Shown here: in pieces, positions 35,979-44,088 of the stretch
Layout: every line of letters begins with the position of its first letter
Numbering within the stretch: position 1 is the stretch's first letter
Assembly: GCA_963739085.1 (NCBI GenBank)
Contig: CAVTZA010000016.1
Span: 124,001-188,000, forward strand
DNA from: DATFQE01 sp963739085
GTDB taxonomy: Bacteria > Actinomycetota > Thermoleophilia > Gaiellales > Gaiellaceae
DNA: 64,000 nt
Direction: 5' to 3'
The notes under the pieces: model-generated
Told to the model about the DNA's origin: nothing
Database searches by the model: none
The model's input: only the letters and a program-made list of their open reading frames with translations
Program-made: the position numbers and the translations under genes

Positions 35979-36383
35979 ATGAGCGGGGTCGAGAGCGTGC
36001 GGCGCGAGGACGAGGGAGGCGCGGTCCCCGCGCCGGTGCAGATCGCCGTCTGGGCCGCCTACGCGCTCGCGATCGCTCTCCTGCTCTTCGGCTTCATCGG
36101 CTTCCTGATCTCGAACGCGATCGGCGACTCGGTGGGCGGAGGGGCGTTCATTCTCGGCCTGATCGTCCTCGGCGCGGCCTACATCACCGGCAAGGGGAGC
36201 GCGATCGGCCGCGCGGTGATCGGGCTCGGCTCGCTCGCGACGGCCGTCGTAGGCGTCATCTATATGTTCGCGGGGCCGGGCTCGGCGTTCATCCCCTCAC
36301 TCGTGATCGCAGCCCTCGCCGCAGGCACCTTCGCGTTGCTGTACCTGACGGCCACGGCACGGCGCTACTACTCGTCGCGCTGA
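35979..36383 (+). CDS. Four-span membrane protein of unknown function
   Basis: The protein has 134 residues from the ATG at 35979. After a charged 18-residue N-terminus there are four hydrophobic spans (IAVWAAYALAIALLLFGF, FILGLIVLGAAYITG, AVIGLGSLATAVVGVIYMF, IPSLVIAALAAGTFALLYL) and a short basic tail. No family is recognised. It is divergent from the stress-protein gene and 19 bases upstream of the amidase, possibly co-transcribed with it. Confidence 0.7.
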   Translation: MSGVESVRREDEGGAVPAPVQIAVWAAYALAIALLLFGFIGFLISNAIGDSVGGGAFILGLIVLGAAYITGKGSAIGRAVIGLGSLATAVVGVIYMFAGPGSAFIPSLVIAALAAGTFALLYLTATARRYYSSR

Positions 36384-36402
36384 CCGCCGCTACGCTCGAG
36401 CG

Positions 36403-37041
36403 GTGCTGCTCGAGGCCCTCACCGCCGCGCTGATCTGCCTGGATCCCGGCCACGGGACGCTGCCTGCGGTCGGCGCGCAGCACGAGCCGATCGGCCCGGG
36501 CTCGCGCGTGACGAAGATCAAGGACGGCGGCGGAGCCTCCGGCGAGGCGGCGGTGGCGCTCTCGATCGCCCGGCGCACGCGGGCCGAGTTGCTAGGCCGC
36601 GGCTACCGCGTCGTGATGACGCGGAACTCGAGCGGCTACCGGGGCGGGAACATCGCGCGCGCCCGGTTCTGCAACCGGCACGGCGCGGCCCTGATGCTGC
36701 GCATTCACGCCGACGGCTCCGGCAACGCCGCGCACCGGGGCGCGTCCACTCTCTATCCCGCCTTCCGCCGCGGCTGGACGAGCGACGTCTATCGCCCCAG
36801 CCTGCACGCGGCGCGCGCGATCCAGCGCTCGCTCGTGGCGGCCACAGGCGCGCGGGACCTCGGGCTCTCCCGCAGGGCCGACCTGACGGGGTTCAACTGG
36901 GCCGACGTCCCGGTCGTCCTCGTCGAGACGGGCTTCATGACCAACCCGGCCGAGCGGCGCCTGCTGCAGAGTGCCGCCTACCAGGCCCGCGTGGCGCGCG
37001 GGCTGGCGGCCGGCGTGGCCGAGTTCACTCCTCCGGCTTAG
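36403..37041 (+). CDS. N-acetylmuramoyl-L-alanine amidase (Amidase_3)
   Basis: The protein has 212 residues from GTG 36403. Zinc ligands are visible in ICLDPGHG (first His), GASGEAAVALSIA (Glu) and MLRIHADGS (second His), with the catalytic Glu in VVLVETGFMTNPAE. The enzyme cleaves the amide bond between MurNAc and the peptide stem in peptidoglycan. There is only a weak hydrophobic stretch at the N-terminus and no clear signal peptide, so either export is non-classical or the start lies upstream. It overlaps the next, facing gene by 17 bases. Confidence 0.9.
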   Translation: MLLEALTAALICLDPGHGTLPAVGAQHEPIGPGSRVTKIKDGGGASGEAAVALSIARRTRAELLGRGYRVVMTRNSSGYRGGNIARARFCNRHGAALMLRIHADGSGNAAHRGASTLYPAFRRGWTSDVYRPSLHAARAIQRSLVAATGARDLGLSRRADLTGFNWADVPVVLVETGFMTNPAERRLLQSAAYQARVARGLAAGVAEFTPPA

Positions 37042-37351
37042 CGCGCTTGGACGCCGAGCGCCGGCGCATCTCGCCGGCGACCGCATGCCCGTGCGCGTGC
37101 ACCTTGCGCCGCCGCTCGGCGAGGTCCCCGCCGGTCGGCTCGGCCTCGTCGACCGGCGTCTCGGCCGTTTCCTCGTCCTCGCGCTCGACCGCGACCTCGC
37201 GGGCCTCCGCGAGCCTCGTGCGGAGCTCGTCGGCCCGCGGATCTGGACGGGTGTCCAACTCCTCGTGAGCCCTCGGCTCGCGCCGCAGGATCCACGCCAA
37301 ACCCGCTCCGAGAGCGGCTCCGCCGGCCAGAAGCGGGATGGCTTTGCGCAT
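37025..37351 (-). CDS. Small single-span protein with charged tail
   Basis: The protein has 108 residues. An N-terminal hydrophobic segment (MRKAIPLLAGGAALGAGLAW) precedes an acidic and basic, helix-prone tail. It looks like a membrane-anchored coiled or disordered protein. The family is not recognised. It is divergent from rpsF and convergent with the amidase. Confidence 0.6.
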   Translation of the reverse strand: MRKAIPLLAGGAALGAGLAWILRREPRAHEELDTRPDPRADELRTRLAEAREVAVEREDEETAETPVDEAEPTGGDLAERRRKVHAHGHAVAGEMRRRSASKRAKPEE

Positions 37352-37462
37352 CGCGGCCGATGCTACACTGCCCGCTCTTCCTGCCTCGCCCGCACCGCCG
37401 GCCCGAGCGGCGGCAATCCCGGTGAGGCCGACTCAGACCGAAGGAAGGAGCCACTCGGAACC

Positions 37463-37834
37463 GTGATCGCCTACGAAATCCTGCTCATGCTCGACCCGGA
37501 GCTCCCCGAGGAGCGCCAGTCCGAGATCGTCACGCGCACGCGCGAGCTGATCGAAAAGGACGGCGGCACCTGGGACGGGCACGACGTCTGGGGCCGGCGC
37601 CGCCTTGCCTACGAGATCGACCACAAGCCAGAGGGCACATACCACCTGCTCACGTTCACGGCCGAGCCGGAGCCGCTCGCCGAGGTCTCGCGCATCCTCC
37701 GGATCACCGACGGCGTCATGCGCCACATGGCGGTGCGCCGCCCGCAGACAGGGCATTCACGGCCAATGGCGCCGTCCGAGCCCCGCAGTCAGGATGTCGC
37801 CGAACCCGTAAGCGTCCCCTCGGAGGAGGAGTAG
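37463..37834 (+). CDS. rpsF: 30S ribosomal protein S6
   Basis: The protein has 123 residues from GTG 37463 (MIAYEILLMLDPELPEERQS). It contains the RRLAYEIDHKPEGTYHLLTF and MRHMAVRRP segments of S6, the platform protein that binds S18. The C-terminal 25 residues are a low-complexity acidic extension. It is the first gene of the classic rpsF-ssb-rpsR-rplI operon. A longer in-frame reading upstream is not used, because S6 begins with this strand. Confidence 0.93.
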   Translation: MIAYEILLMLDPELPEERQSEIVTRTRELIEKDGGTWDGHDVWGRRRLAYEIDHKPEGTYHLLTFTAEPEPLAEVSRILRITDGVMRHMAVRRPQTGHSRPMAPSEPRSQDVAEPVSVPSEEE

Positions 37835-37837
37835 CAC

Positions 37838-38266
37838 ATGGCTGGTGACATCAACCGCGTAACACTCGTTGGTCGGCTGACCCGGGATCCCGAGCTAAGA
37901 CACCTGGCTTCCGGAGGCGCCGTGCTCCAGCTTGGCTTGGCCGTGAACGGCAGGCAGAAGGACGACGCCGGCAACTGGACGGACAAGCCCAACTTCTTCG
38001 ACGTGAAAGTGTTCGGCAACCAGGCGGAAATGCTGTCCCAGCACCTGAGCAAGGGTCGCCGGATCGGCGTCGACGGACGGCTCGACTGGTCGTCGTGGGA
38101 AGCGCAGGACGGCTCCAAGCGCTCGAAGGTCGAGGTCGTCGCGAACACGGTCCAGTTCCTCGACAGCCGCACCGAAGGAGAGGGCGGCGAGCGTCAGTTC
38201 GTCCCCGCGAACGCCGGCGCGGGCGCCGACTTCGGCCAGGGCGCCGACGACGACATTCCCTTCTAA
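37838..38266 (+). CDS. ssb: Single-stranded DNA-binding protein
   Basis: The protein has 142 residues, three bases after rpsF. The OB fold is visible in NRVTLVGRLTRDPELRHLAS and PNFFDVKVFGNQAEMLSQHL. A Gly-rich linker leads to the acidic tip DDDIPF that recruits repair and replication proteins. It lies between rpsF and rpsR as in most bacteria, and dnaB follows the operon. Confidence 0.96.
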   Translation: MAGDINRVTLVGRLTRDPELRHLASGGAVLQLGLAVNGRQKDDAGNWTDKPNFFDVKVFGNQAEMLSQHLSKGRRIGVDGRLDWSSWEAQDGSKRSKVEVVANTVQFLDSRTEGEGGERQFVPANAGAGADFGQGADDDIPF

Positions 38267-38275
38267 GGAGAACGA

Positions 38276-38548
38276 ATGGCACCACCCAGAGAGCGAGACA
38301 ACAAGCGCAGGAAGCCCGGCGGCCCCGGCGGTCCGGGCGGCCCCAGGCGCAAGAACTGCTACTTCTGCCGCGAGAAGATCGAGGAAGTCGACTACAAGAA
38401 CTACAACCAGCTCCGGCGCTACGTCTCGGAGAAGGGCAAGATCCGCTCGCGGCGGATCACCGGCACGTGCCGGCGCCACCAGAGCCAGGTCTCGGTCGCG
38501 ATCAAGCGCGCCCGCGAGATGGCGCTGCTGCCGTACGTCACGAATTGA
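38276..38548 (+). CDS. rpsR: 30S ribosomal protein S18
   Basis: The protein has 90 residues, starting with ATG after AAGGAGAACGA. A basic Gly/Pro-rich N-terminus precedes KNCYFCREKIEEVDYKNY. With GTCRRHQ, the cysteines form the zinc-binding version of S18. The stop codon TGA (38546-38548) is the first element of the structured spacer that reaches to rplI. Confidence 0.95.
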   Translation: MAPPRERDNKRRKPGGPGGPGGPRRKNCYFCREKIEEVDYKNYNQLRRYVSEKGKIRSRRITGTCRRHQSQVSVAIKRAREMALLPYVTN

Positions 38549-38712
38549 TGCCCCCTCCAGCAATCCACGCCTGCTTCTGGCCCGCGATCACGCGGCGCCA
38601 GGAACCACCCTCGGCCTTGCAAAGGCTGCAGAGAGCCTTTGACGCGGCCGAGTGCGGCCCCTGGCTTGGTGCTCACGACCCAGAAGCTGGGCAGCATTAC
38701 TGGAAGGGGCAT
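38548..38712 (+). promoter_or_regulatory. Structured rpsR-rplI spacer that hides the rplI ribosome-binding site
   Basis: ATGCCCCCTCCAGCAAT (38548-38564) pairs with ATTACTGGAAGGGGCAT (38696-38712) at 15 of 17 positions. The 3' arm contains the rplI Shine-Dalgarno GGAAGGGG (38702-38709). Inside, GCTTCTGG pairs with CCAGAAGC, GCCAGG with CCTGGC, and CTCGGCC with GGCCGAG. A perfect CAAAGGCT-GCAGAG-AGCCTTTG hairpin (38620-38641) and a CCGCG-ATCA-CGCGG hairpin are also present. The 5' arm starts in the rpsR stop codon. Translational coupling of S18 and L9 is the likely role. Confidence 0.75.
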
Positions 38713-38717
38713 TAAGC

Positions 38718-39482
38718 ATGGAAGTCATCCTGCTCACCGACGTGGAGAAGGTCGGCCTGCGCGGCGAGGTCGTCGACGTCGCCCGCGGCTACGCCCGCAA
38801 CTTCCTCCTCCCCCGCCGGCTGGCCCAGGAGGCCACTCCCGGCCGGGTCGCCGAGCTGCGCAAGCGTGACGAGCTGCGCGGGCGCCAGGAGGCGCGGAAC
38901 GCCGAGCAGGCGGAGGAGATCGCGAGCGTCCTGGGCAAGACCGTGCTCCGCTTCGAGGTGAAGGCCGGCCCCACCGGCGCGCTCTTCGGCTCGGTCACGC
39001 CGACGGACATCGCCGACGAGATCTGGCGCGCGCGCAAGATCCGCGTCGACCGGCGGAAGATCGACGTCGAGGAGCCGATCAAGCGCATCGGCCGCTACGA
39101 GGTGCCGATCGCGGTCTTCGAGGACGTCACGGTCGAGGTCAAGACCCTGGTCGTGCCCGAGGGTGGCGAGCTGCCGCCCGAGGAGGAGCTCGCCGCCATG
39201 GCCGCCGAGGAGGAGGCCCACGAGGAGGAGACCGCGGCCGAGGACGAGGCACCCTCGCTCGAGGAGCAGGTCGAGGCGATCGTCGCCGAAGAGGAGACAG
39301 CCGCGGAGGAGACCACCGCCGAGGCGGAAGCCGACGGCACGGCCGCGGCGAACGAGGAGCGCGAGGCCGCCGACGCCCCGGAAGGCGACGGGCCTCCGAC
39401 GACGATCGTCCCTAGAGCGTCACGATCGTTCCACAGGCCGATCCACCGACTGTGGAGAACGGCCCAAAGATCCCGCTCTTAG
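38718..39482 (+). CDS. rplI: 50S ribosomal protein L9 with long acidic tail
   Basis: The protein has 254 residues from the ATG at 38718 (MEVILLTDVEKVGLRGEVVD). The N-domain signature VARGYARNFLLPRRLA, the long connecting helix and the C-domain (FEVKAGPTGALFGSVTPTDI, GRYEVPIAVFEDVTVEV) fill the usual 150 or so residues. About 75 residues of Glu/Ala-rich tail (EEELAAMAAEEEAHEEETAA) follow, then a different basic end (PRASRSFHRPIHRLWR). The basic end may arise from a late frame slip; a one-base shift would stop at 39413. L9 binds the L1-stalk base of 23S rRNA. Confidence 0.92.
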   Translation: MEVILLTDVEKVGLRGEVVDVARGYARNFLLPRRLAQEATPGRVAELRKRDELRGRQEARNAEQAEEIASVLGKTVLRFEVKAGPTGALFGSVTPTDIADEIWRARKIRVDRRKIDVEEPIKRIGRYEVPIAVFEDVTVEVKTLVVPEGGELPPEEELAAMAAEEEAHEEETAAEDEAPSLEEQVEAIVAEEETAAEETTAEAEADGTAAANEEREAADAPEGDGPPTTIVPRASRSFHRPIHRLWRTAQRSRS

Positions 39483-39552
39483 CAGAGACTTCGTGCTCCC
39501 CAACTGTTCGCGTTCCTGGGGATGACGTCCGACCCGCTGGGGACAATCGTAA

Positions 39553-39566
39553 CGAACATGTGTTCC
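39553..39566. promoter_or_regulatory. LexA-box-like palindrome upstream of dnaB
   Basis: CGAACATGTGTTCC matches the SOS box CGAAC-N4-GTTCG at 13 of 14 positions, 102 bases before the dnaB start. The rest of the rplI-dnaB spacer (39483-39667) shows no other clear element. Confidence 0.55.
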
Positions 39567-39667
39567 GAATCCCTGCATACGGACAGATTTCGACAACCTG
39601 ACCGGGTCGCGCGAGGCACGCCTTTCCACCTCTTGCGAGGCCACTTTCGGACCTCTTAAATTCCGCC

Positions 39668-41014
39668 GTGGCCGAGCTCGCCCAGGTTTCGCAGACTGCC
39701 CCGATCCCCCCGCAGAACCTCGATGCTGAGGAATCGGTTCTCGGGGCGATGATGCTCTCCCCCGGCGCGATCGGGGCGGTCAGCGAGATCCTCGACGCGG
39801 CCGATTTCTACCGTGACAGTCACAGCAAGGTCTACCGGGCTGCGCTCGCACTGTATGCCCGGGGCGAGCCCGTCGACGCCATCACACTCGTCGACGAGCT
39901 CGAGCAGCGCGGAGAGCTCGAGGACGTGGGCGGCCGGTCTCGCGTTCACGAGCTCGCCGCGCTCGTGCCGGCGAGCGCCAACGCCGGGCACTACGCGCGC
40001 ATCGTCCGCGAGATGGCCACCCTGCGCGGCCTCATCAGCGCCGGCAGCGAGGTCTCGCGACTCGGCTGGGAGCGGCCGGGAGACGCGCCGGACCTCGTCG
40101 ACCGCGCCGAGCAGATCGTCTTCGAGCTCTCGCAGAGCCGCATCTCGACCGAGTTCTCGCACATCGAGGCGCTGCTCAAGGAGAGCTTCGAGCGCATCAC
40201 GCAGCTGTACGAGGCGGGCGAGGAGATCACCGGCGTCCCGTCGGGCTTCCGCGACATCGACCGGCTCACCTCCGGCTTTCAGCCGGGCAACCTGATCATC
40301 GTGGCCGCCCGCCCGAGCATGGGGAAGTCGGCGCTCGGGCTCTGCATGGCGGCCAACATCGCGATCCGGCACCAGCTGCCGGTGGCGCTCTTCACGCTCG
40401 AGATGTCCAAGGCCGAGGTGACTCAGCGGCTCATGTGCAGCGAGGCGAAGGTGGAGTCGCAGCGGCTGCGCTCGGGCAAGCTCGCGCCCGACGACTGGCC
40501 GCGACTCACAGCCGCGTGCGACAAGCTCGCGAAGGCGCCGATCTACGTCGACGACACCGGCTCGATCACGATGATGGAGATCCGTTCGAAGGCGCGGCGG
40601 CTCAAGTCCAAGGAGCCGACGCTCGGCCTGGTCGTCGTCGACTACCTCCAGCTGATGACCTCGGGCTCCAACGTCGAGAGCCGCGTGCAGGAGGTGTCCC
40701 AGATCTCGCGCAACCTCAAGGTGCTCGCGCGCGACCTCGAGGTGCCCATCCTCGCGATGAGCCAGCTGTCGCGCGCCGTCGAGCAGCGGCACGACAAGCG
40801 CCCGATCCTGTCCGACCTGCGCGAGTCGGGGTCGATCGAGCAGGACGCCGACCTGGTCACGTTCATCTACCGCGACGAGTACTACAACGACGACTCGCCC
40901 GACCAGGGGCTCGCCGAGGTGATCCTCGCCAAGCATCGCAACGGGCCGACGGGCAGCGAGAGGCTCTCCTTCCTCAAGCGTTACGCCAAGTTCGCCGACC
41001 TGGCCGCCGCGTAG
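39668..41014 (+). CDS. dnaB: Replicative DNA helicase DnaB
   Basis: The protein has 448 residues from GTG 39668 (MAELAQVSQTAPIPPQNLDA). The N-terminal collar domain starts EESVLGAMMLSPGAI. The RecA-like motor holds Walker A ARPSMGKSALGL (near residue 215), Walker B LGLVVVDYLQLM, and the H4/sensor region SQLSRAVEQRHDKRP and LSDLRESGSIEQDADLV. DnaB is the hexameric fork helicase. There is no intein and the length is normal. It follows the rpsF operon, as in many bacteria. Confidence 0.97.
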   Translation: MAELAQVSQTAPIPPQNLDAEESVLGAMMLSPGAIGAVSEILDAADFYRDSHSKVYRAALALYARGEPVDAITLVDELEQRGELEDVGGRSRVHELAALVPASANAGHYARIVREMATLRGLISAGSEVSRLGWERPGDAPDLVDRAEQIVFELSQSRISTEFSHIEALLKESFERITQLYEAGEEITGVPSGFRDIDRLTSGFQPGNLIIVAARPSMGKSALGLCMAANIAIRHQLPVALFTLEMSKAEVTQRLMCSEAKVESQRLRSGKLAPDDWPRLTAACDKLAKAPIYVDDTGSITMMEIRSKARRLKSKEPTLGLVVVDYLQLMTSGSNVESRVQEVSQISRNLKVLARDLEVPILAMSQLSRAVEQRHDKRPILSDLRESGSIEQDADLVTFIYRDEYYNDDSPDQGLAEVILAKHRNGPTGSERLSFLKRYAKFADLAAA

Positions 41015-41055
41015 CGCTCAGTCGGCGCCCGATTCGTCTGGCACACTCAGAACCC

Positions 41056-42354
41056 GTGCCTGCCACGGTCATAGTCGGCGCCCAGTGGGGTGACGAGGGC
41101 AAGGGCAAGGTCGTCGACCTGCTCGCCCAGGAGTCGGACATCGTCGCCCGCTACCAGGGCGGCCCCAACGCCGGTCACACCGTGATCGCCGACGGCCAGA
41201 CGTGGAAATTCCACCACATGCCGTCCGGGATCCTGTCGGGCAAGACCTGCGTGCTCGGGGCCGGCGTCGTGATCGACCCCGAGACGTTCGTCGGCGAGCT
41301 CGACGAGCTCGAGGCTCGCGGCGTCTCCACGACGCCGGTGAAGGTCTCGGGCAACGCGCACCTGATCATGCCCTGGCACGTGGCGATCGACCAGGCCGGC
41401 GAGCGCCGCCTGGGCAAGCTCCGGATCGGCACGACGAAGCGCGGGATCGGCCCCTGCTACGCCGACAAGGCCGCGCGGCTCGGCATCCGCGTGCAGGACC
41501 TGCTCGACCCCAAGATCCTGCGGCAGAAGATCGAGGTCGCGCTCGCCGAGAAGAACGTCTGGCTCGAGCGCGTGTACGGGACAAAGCCGCTCGTGCTCGA
41601 GGAGGTGGCCGAGCGCTACGAGCGCTTCGCACAACGGCTGCGGCCGTACGTGGCGGACACGTCGCTGCTCGTCGACCGCGCGCTGCGCGACGACGAGGCG
41701 GTGCTGTTCGAGGGCGCGCAGGGCGCCCTCCTCGACCTGGATCACGGCACATATCCGTTCGTCACGTCCTCGAACCCGATCGCCGGTGCAGCCGCGACGG
41801 GTATCGGCATCGGGCCCAACCGGATCGATGCGGTGCTCGGCGTGGCGAAGGCGTACGTCACGCGCGTCGGCGAGGGGCCGTTCCCGACCGAGATCGAAGG
41901 CCCCGACCAGGAGCGCGTCCGTGAGCTCGGGCACGAGTTCGGGACGACGACGGGACGCGAGCGCCGGTGCGGCTGGCTCGACCTGGTCGCGTTGCGCTAT
42001 GCAGTACGTGTGAACGGGATCACGTCGCTGGCGCTGACGAAGCTCGACGTCCTGTCGGCCTTCGCCGAGCTGCCGGTCTGCGTTCGCTACCGGCTGGAGA
42101 GCGGGGAAGAGACGACCGAGTTCCCTGCGCACCAGAGCGACTTCCACCATTGCCGCCCGGTCTACGAGACGCTGCCCGGCTGGGAGGAGCCGATCGACTC
42201 GGTCGAGGACTTCGCCGAGCTGCCTGCCGCGGCGCGTGGGTACGTCGAGTTCGTCGAGCGCGCGCTCGAGGTCGAGGCGACGCTCGTCGGGACAGGCGCC
42301 GAGCGCGAGCGCGTGCTCGCGCGGAGCGGCGCGGCGGCGGCCCCGTCGGCGTGA
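41056..42354 (+). CDS. purA: Adenylosuccinate synthetase
   Basis: The protein has 432 residues from GTG 41056. The GTP loop is VGAQWGDEGKGKVVDLLA, with GGPNAGHTV, the IMP-binding SGNAHLIMPWHVAID and the TSLALTKLDVL segment. The enzyme joins IMP and aspartate with GTP to make adenylosuccinate. It is the first gene of a purine cluster. Its TGA overlaps the purD GTG (GTGA). The frame and motifs are intact. Confidence 0.97.
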   Translation: MPATVIVGAQWGDEGKGKVVDLLAQESDIVARYQGGPNAGHTVIADGQTWKFHHMPSGILSGKTCVLGAGVVIDPETFVGELDELEARGVSTTPVKVSGNAHLIMPWHVAIDQAGERRLGKLRIGTTKRGIGPCYADKAARLGIRVQDLLDPKILRQKIEVALAEKNVWLERVYGTKPLVLEEVAERYERFAQRLRPYVADTSLLVDRALRDDEAVLFEGAQGALLDLDHGTYPFVTSSNPIAGAAATGIGIGPNRIDAVLGVAKAYVTRVGEGPFPTEIEGPDQERVRELGHEFGTTTGRERRCGWLDLVALRYAVRVNGITSLALTKLDVLSAFAELPVCVRYRLESGEETTEFPAHQSDFHHCRPVYETLPGWEEPIDSVEDFAELPAAARGYVEFVERALEVEATLVGTGAERERVLARSGAAAAPSA

Positions 42355-43568
42355 GGGTCCTCATCGTCGGCTCCGGGGGCCGCGAGCACGCGCTTGCCTG
42401 GCGGCTCGCTCAAACCGACGGCGTCGAGGTGCACGCGGCACCCGGCAACCCGGGGATCGCGCAGCTGGGCGAGTGCCACCCGGTCCACGCCCATGACGGG
42501 GAGGGCCTGCTCGGCCTCGCCCGCCAGCTGGACGCCGACCTCGTCGTGATCGGGCCGGAGGCGCCGCTCGTCATGGGCGTCGCCGACGAGCTGCGCCACG
42601 CCGGCATCCGGGTGTTCGGTCCGAGCGCGGCCGCGGCCAGGATCGAGGGCTCGAAGAGCTTCGCCAAGGAGGTCATGCGCGCGAGCGGAGTCGCCACGCC
42701 GGAGTCGCTGTCGGTGGCGCGGCCTCCGTGCGTCGTGAAGCTCGACGGGCTGGCTGCCGGCAAGGGCGTCTACGTGTGCCGCACCGGCGCTGAGCTGGAC
42801 GCGGGGCTCAAGGCGGCGTCGCGGTCGGGCGGCCAGGTCGTGATCGAGGAGCTGCTCGAGGGCGAGGAGGTGTCGGTCTTCGCGCTCTGCGACGGCTCGC
42901 GGGCCCTGGCGCTGGCGCCCGCCCGCGACTTCAAGCGGCTGTCCGAGGGCAACGTCGGACCGAACACCGGCGGCATGGGCTCCTACTCGCCGGTCGTCGA
43001 GGTCGGGCCCGACCGGCTCGCCGCGATCGTCGCGACCGTCCACACGCCGGTGCTGGAGGAGCTCGTCCGGCGGGGCACGCCCTTCATCGGTCTCCTCTAT
43101 GCCGGCCTGATGCTCACCGACCGGGGCGTGCAGGTGCTCGAGTTCAACTGCCGCTTCGGCGACCCCGAGACGCAGTCGATCCTGCCGCGGCTCGAAGGCG
43201 ATCTGCTCGGCGCTCTGGCCGCGGCGGCCGCGGGCGAGCTGGGCGACGCGGAGCTGACGGCGCGGGACGAGGCGGCCGTCACGGTCGTGCTCGCGGCCGG
43301 CGGCTATCCCGAGCGCGGCGACACCGGCCGACCGATCGACGGCGTCGACGAGGCCGAGGCGGCCGGCGCGCTCGTCTTCCATGCCGGGACGGCCATGCGC
43401 AACGGCCGGCTCGTGACGAACGGCGGCCGCGTGCTCAACGTGACCGCGGTGGGCGAGGATCCGGCGGCCGCGCGGACGGCTGCCTACGCCGCGACGGAGC
43501 GGATCTCCTTTCCCGGTATGCGCTACCGGCGCGACATCGCGGAGCAGGAGGCCGGCGTTGCACGGTGA
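42351..43568 (+). CDS. purD: Phosphoribosylamine-glycine ligase
   Basis: The protein has 405 residues from GTG 42351 (MRVLIVGSGGREHALAWRLA). The ATP-grasp fold is visible, with VVKLDGLAAGKGVYVCRT, DFKRLSEGNVGPNTGGMGSY and LEFNCRFGDPETQSILPRL. It makes glycinamide ribonucleotide, step 2 of IMP synthesis. It overlaps purA by four bases and purE by 11. Confidence 0.96.
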   Translation: MRVLIVGSGGREHALAWRLAQTDGVEVHAAPGNPGIAQLGECHPVHAHDGEGLLGLARQLDADLVVIGPEAPLVMGVADELRHAGIRVFGPSAAAARIEGSKSFAKEVMRASGVATPESLSVARPPCVVKLDGLAAGKGVYVCRTGAELDAGLKAASRSGGQVVIEELLEGEEVSVFALCDGSRALALAPARDFKRLSEGNVGPNTGGMGSYSPVVEVGPDRLAAIVATVHTPVLEELVRRGTPFIGLLYAGLMLTDRGVQVLEFNCRFGDPETQSILPRLEGDLLGALAAAAAGELGDAELTARDEAAVTVVLAAGGYPERGDTGRPIDGVDEAEAAGALVFHAGTAMRNGRLVTNGGRVLNVTAVGEDPAAARTAAYAATERISFPGMRYRRDIAEQEAGVAR

Positions 43569-44067
43569 GCCGCGCGTGGAGACCGAGCGCGAGCCGCTGC
43601 CCGAGCCGCTCGCGATGCTCGAGGCGTTCGAGGAGCCCGGGCCGCTGGTCGGGATCCTCGTGGGCTCGGAGTCCGACCGCGAGGCGATGGAGCCGGCGAT
43701 CGAGGAGCTCGACGCCCGCGGGATCTCGCACGAGTTCAACGTCATGTCGGCGCATCGCGACCCGCGGGCGGTGGCGCAGTACGCGTCGACCGCCGCGCTT
43801 CGAGGCGTGCGTGTCGTGATCGCCGGGGCGGGCATGGCCGCTGCGCTTCCGGGCACCGTGGCCGCGTACACGGAGCTGCCGGTGATCGGCGTGCCGTTGC
43901 GGTCGAGCAAGAGCGTGCTCGACGGGCTCGACGCGCTGCTCGCGATCGCCCAGATGCCGCCGGGCGTCCCCGTTGCCTGCGTCTCGGTCGACGGCGCCCG
44001 CAACGCCGCGATCCTGGCCGCGCGGATCCTCGCCCAGGGCGGGGCGATGCCGACCGGGCCTTCCTGA
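43558..44067 (+). CDS. purE: N5-carboxyaminoimidazole ribonucleotide mutase
   Basis: The protein has 169 residues from TTG 43558, and the conserved part begins near residue 30. It carries VGILVGSESDREAMEPAIEE, the active-site FNVMSAHRDP and the VIAGAGMAAALPGTVAAYTE loop. The class I fold rearranges N5-CAIR to CAIR and normally needs PurK, which is not in this window. The 30-residue N-terminal extension is unusual and may mean translation starts at an internal GTG (43576) or ATG (43615). Confidence 0.93.
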   Translation: MHGEPRVETEREPLPEPLAMLEAFEEPGPLVGILVGSESDREAMEPAIEELDARGISHEFNVMSAHRDPRAVAQYASTAALRGVRVVIAGAGMAAALPGTVAAYTELPVIGVPLRSSKSVLDGLDALLAIAQMPPGVPVACVSVDGARNAAILAARILAQGGAMPTGPS

Positions 44068-44088
44068 GCCCTCTCTACAATCGGACCG

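Noticed and set aside
39429..39456. TCCACAG...CTGTGGA inverted repeat as the rplI terminator
   Set aside because: It lies within the printed rplI frame and has no T tract. It would be relevant only if rplI stops at 39413.
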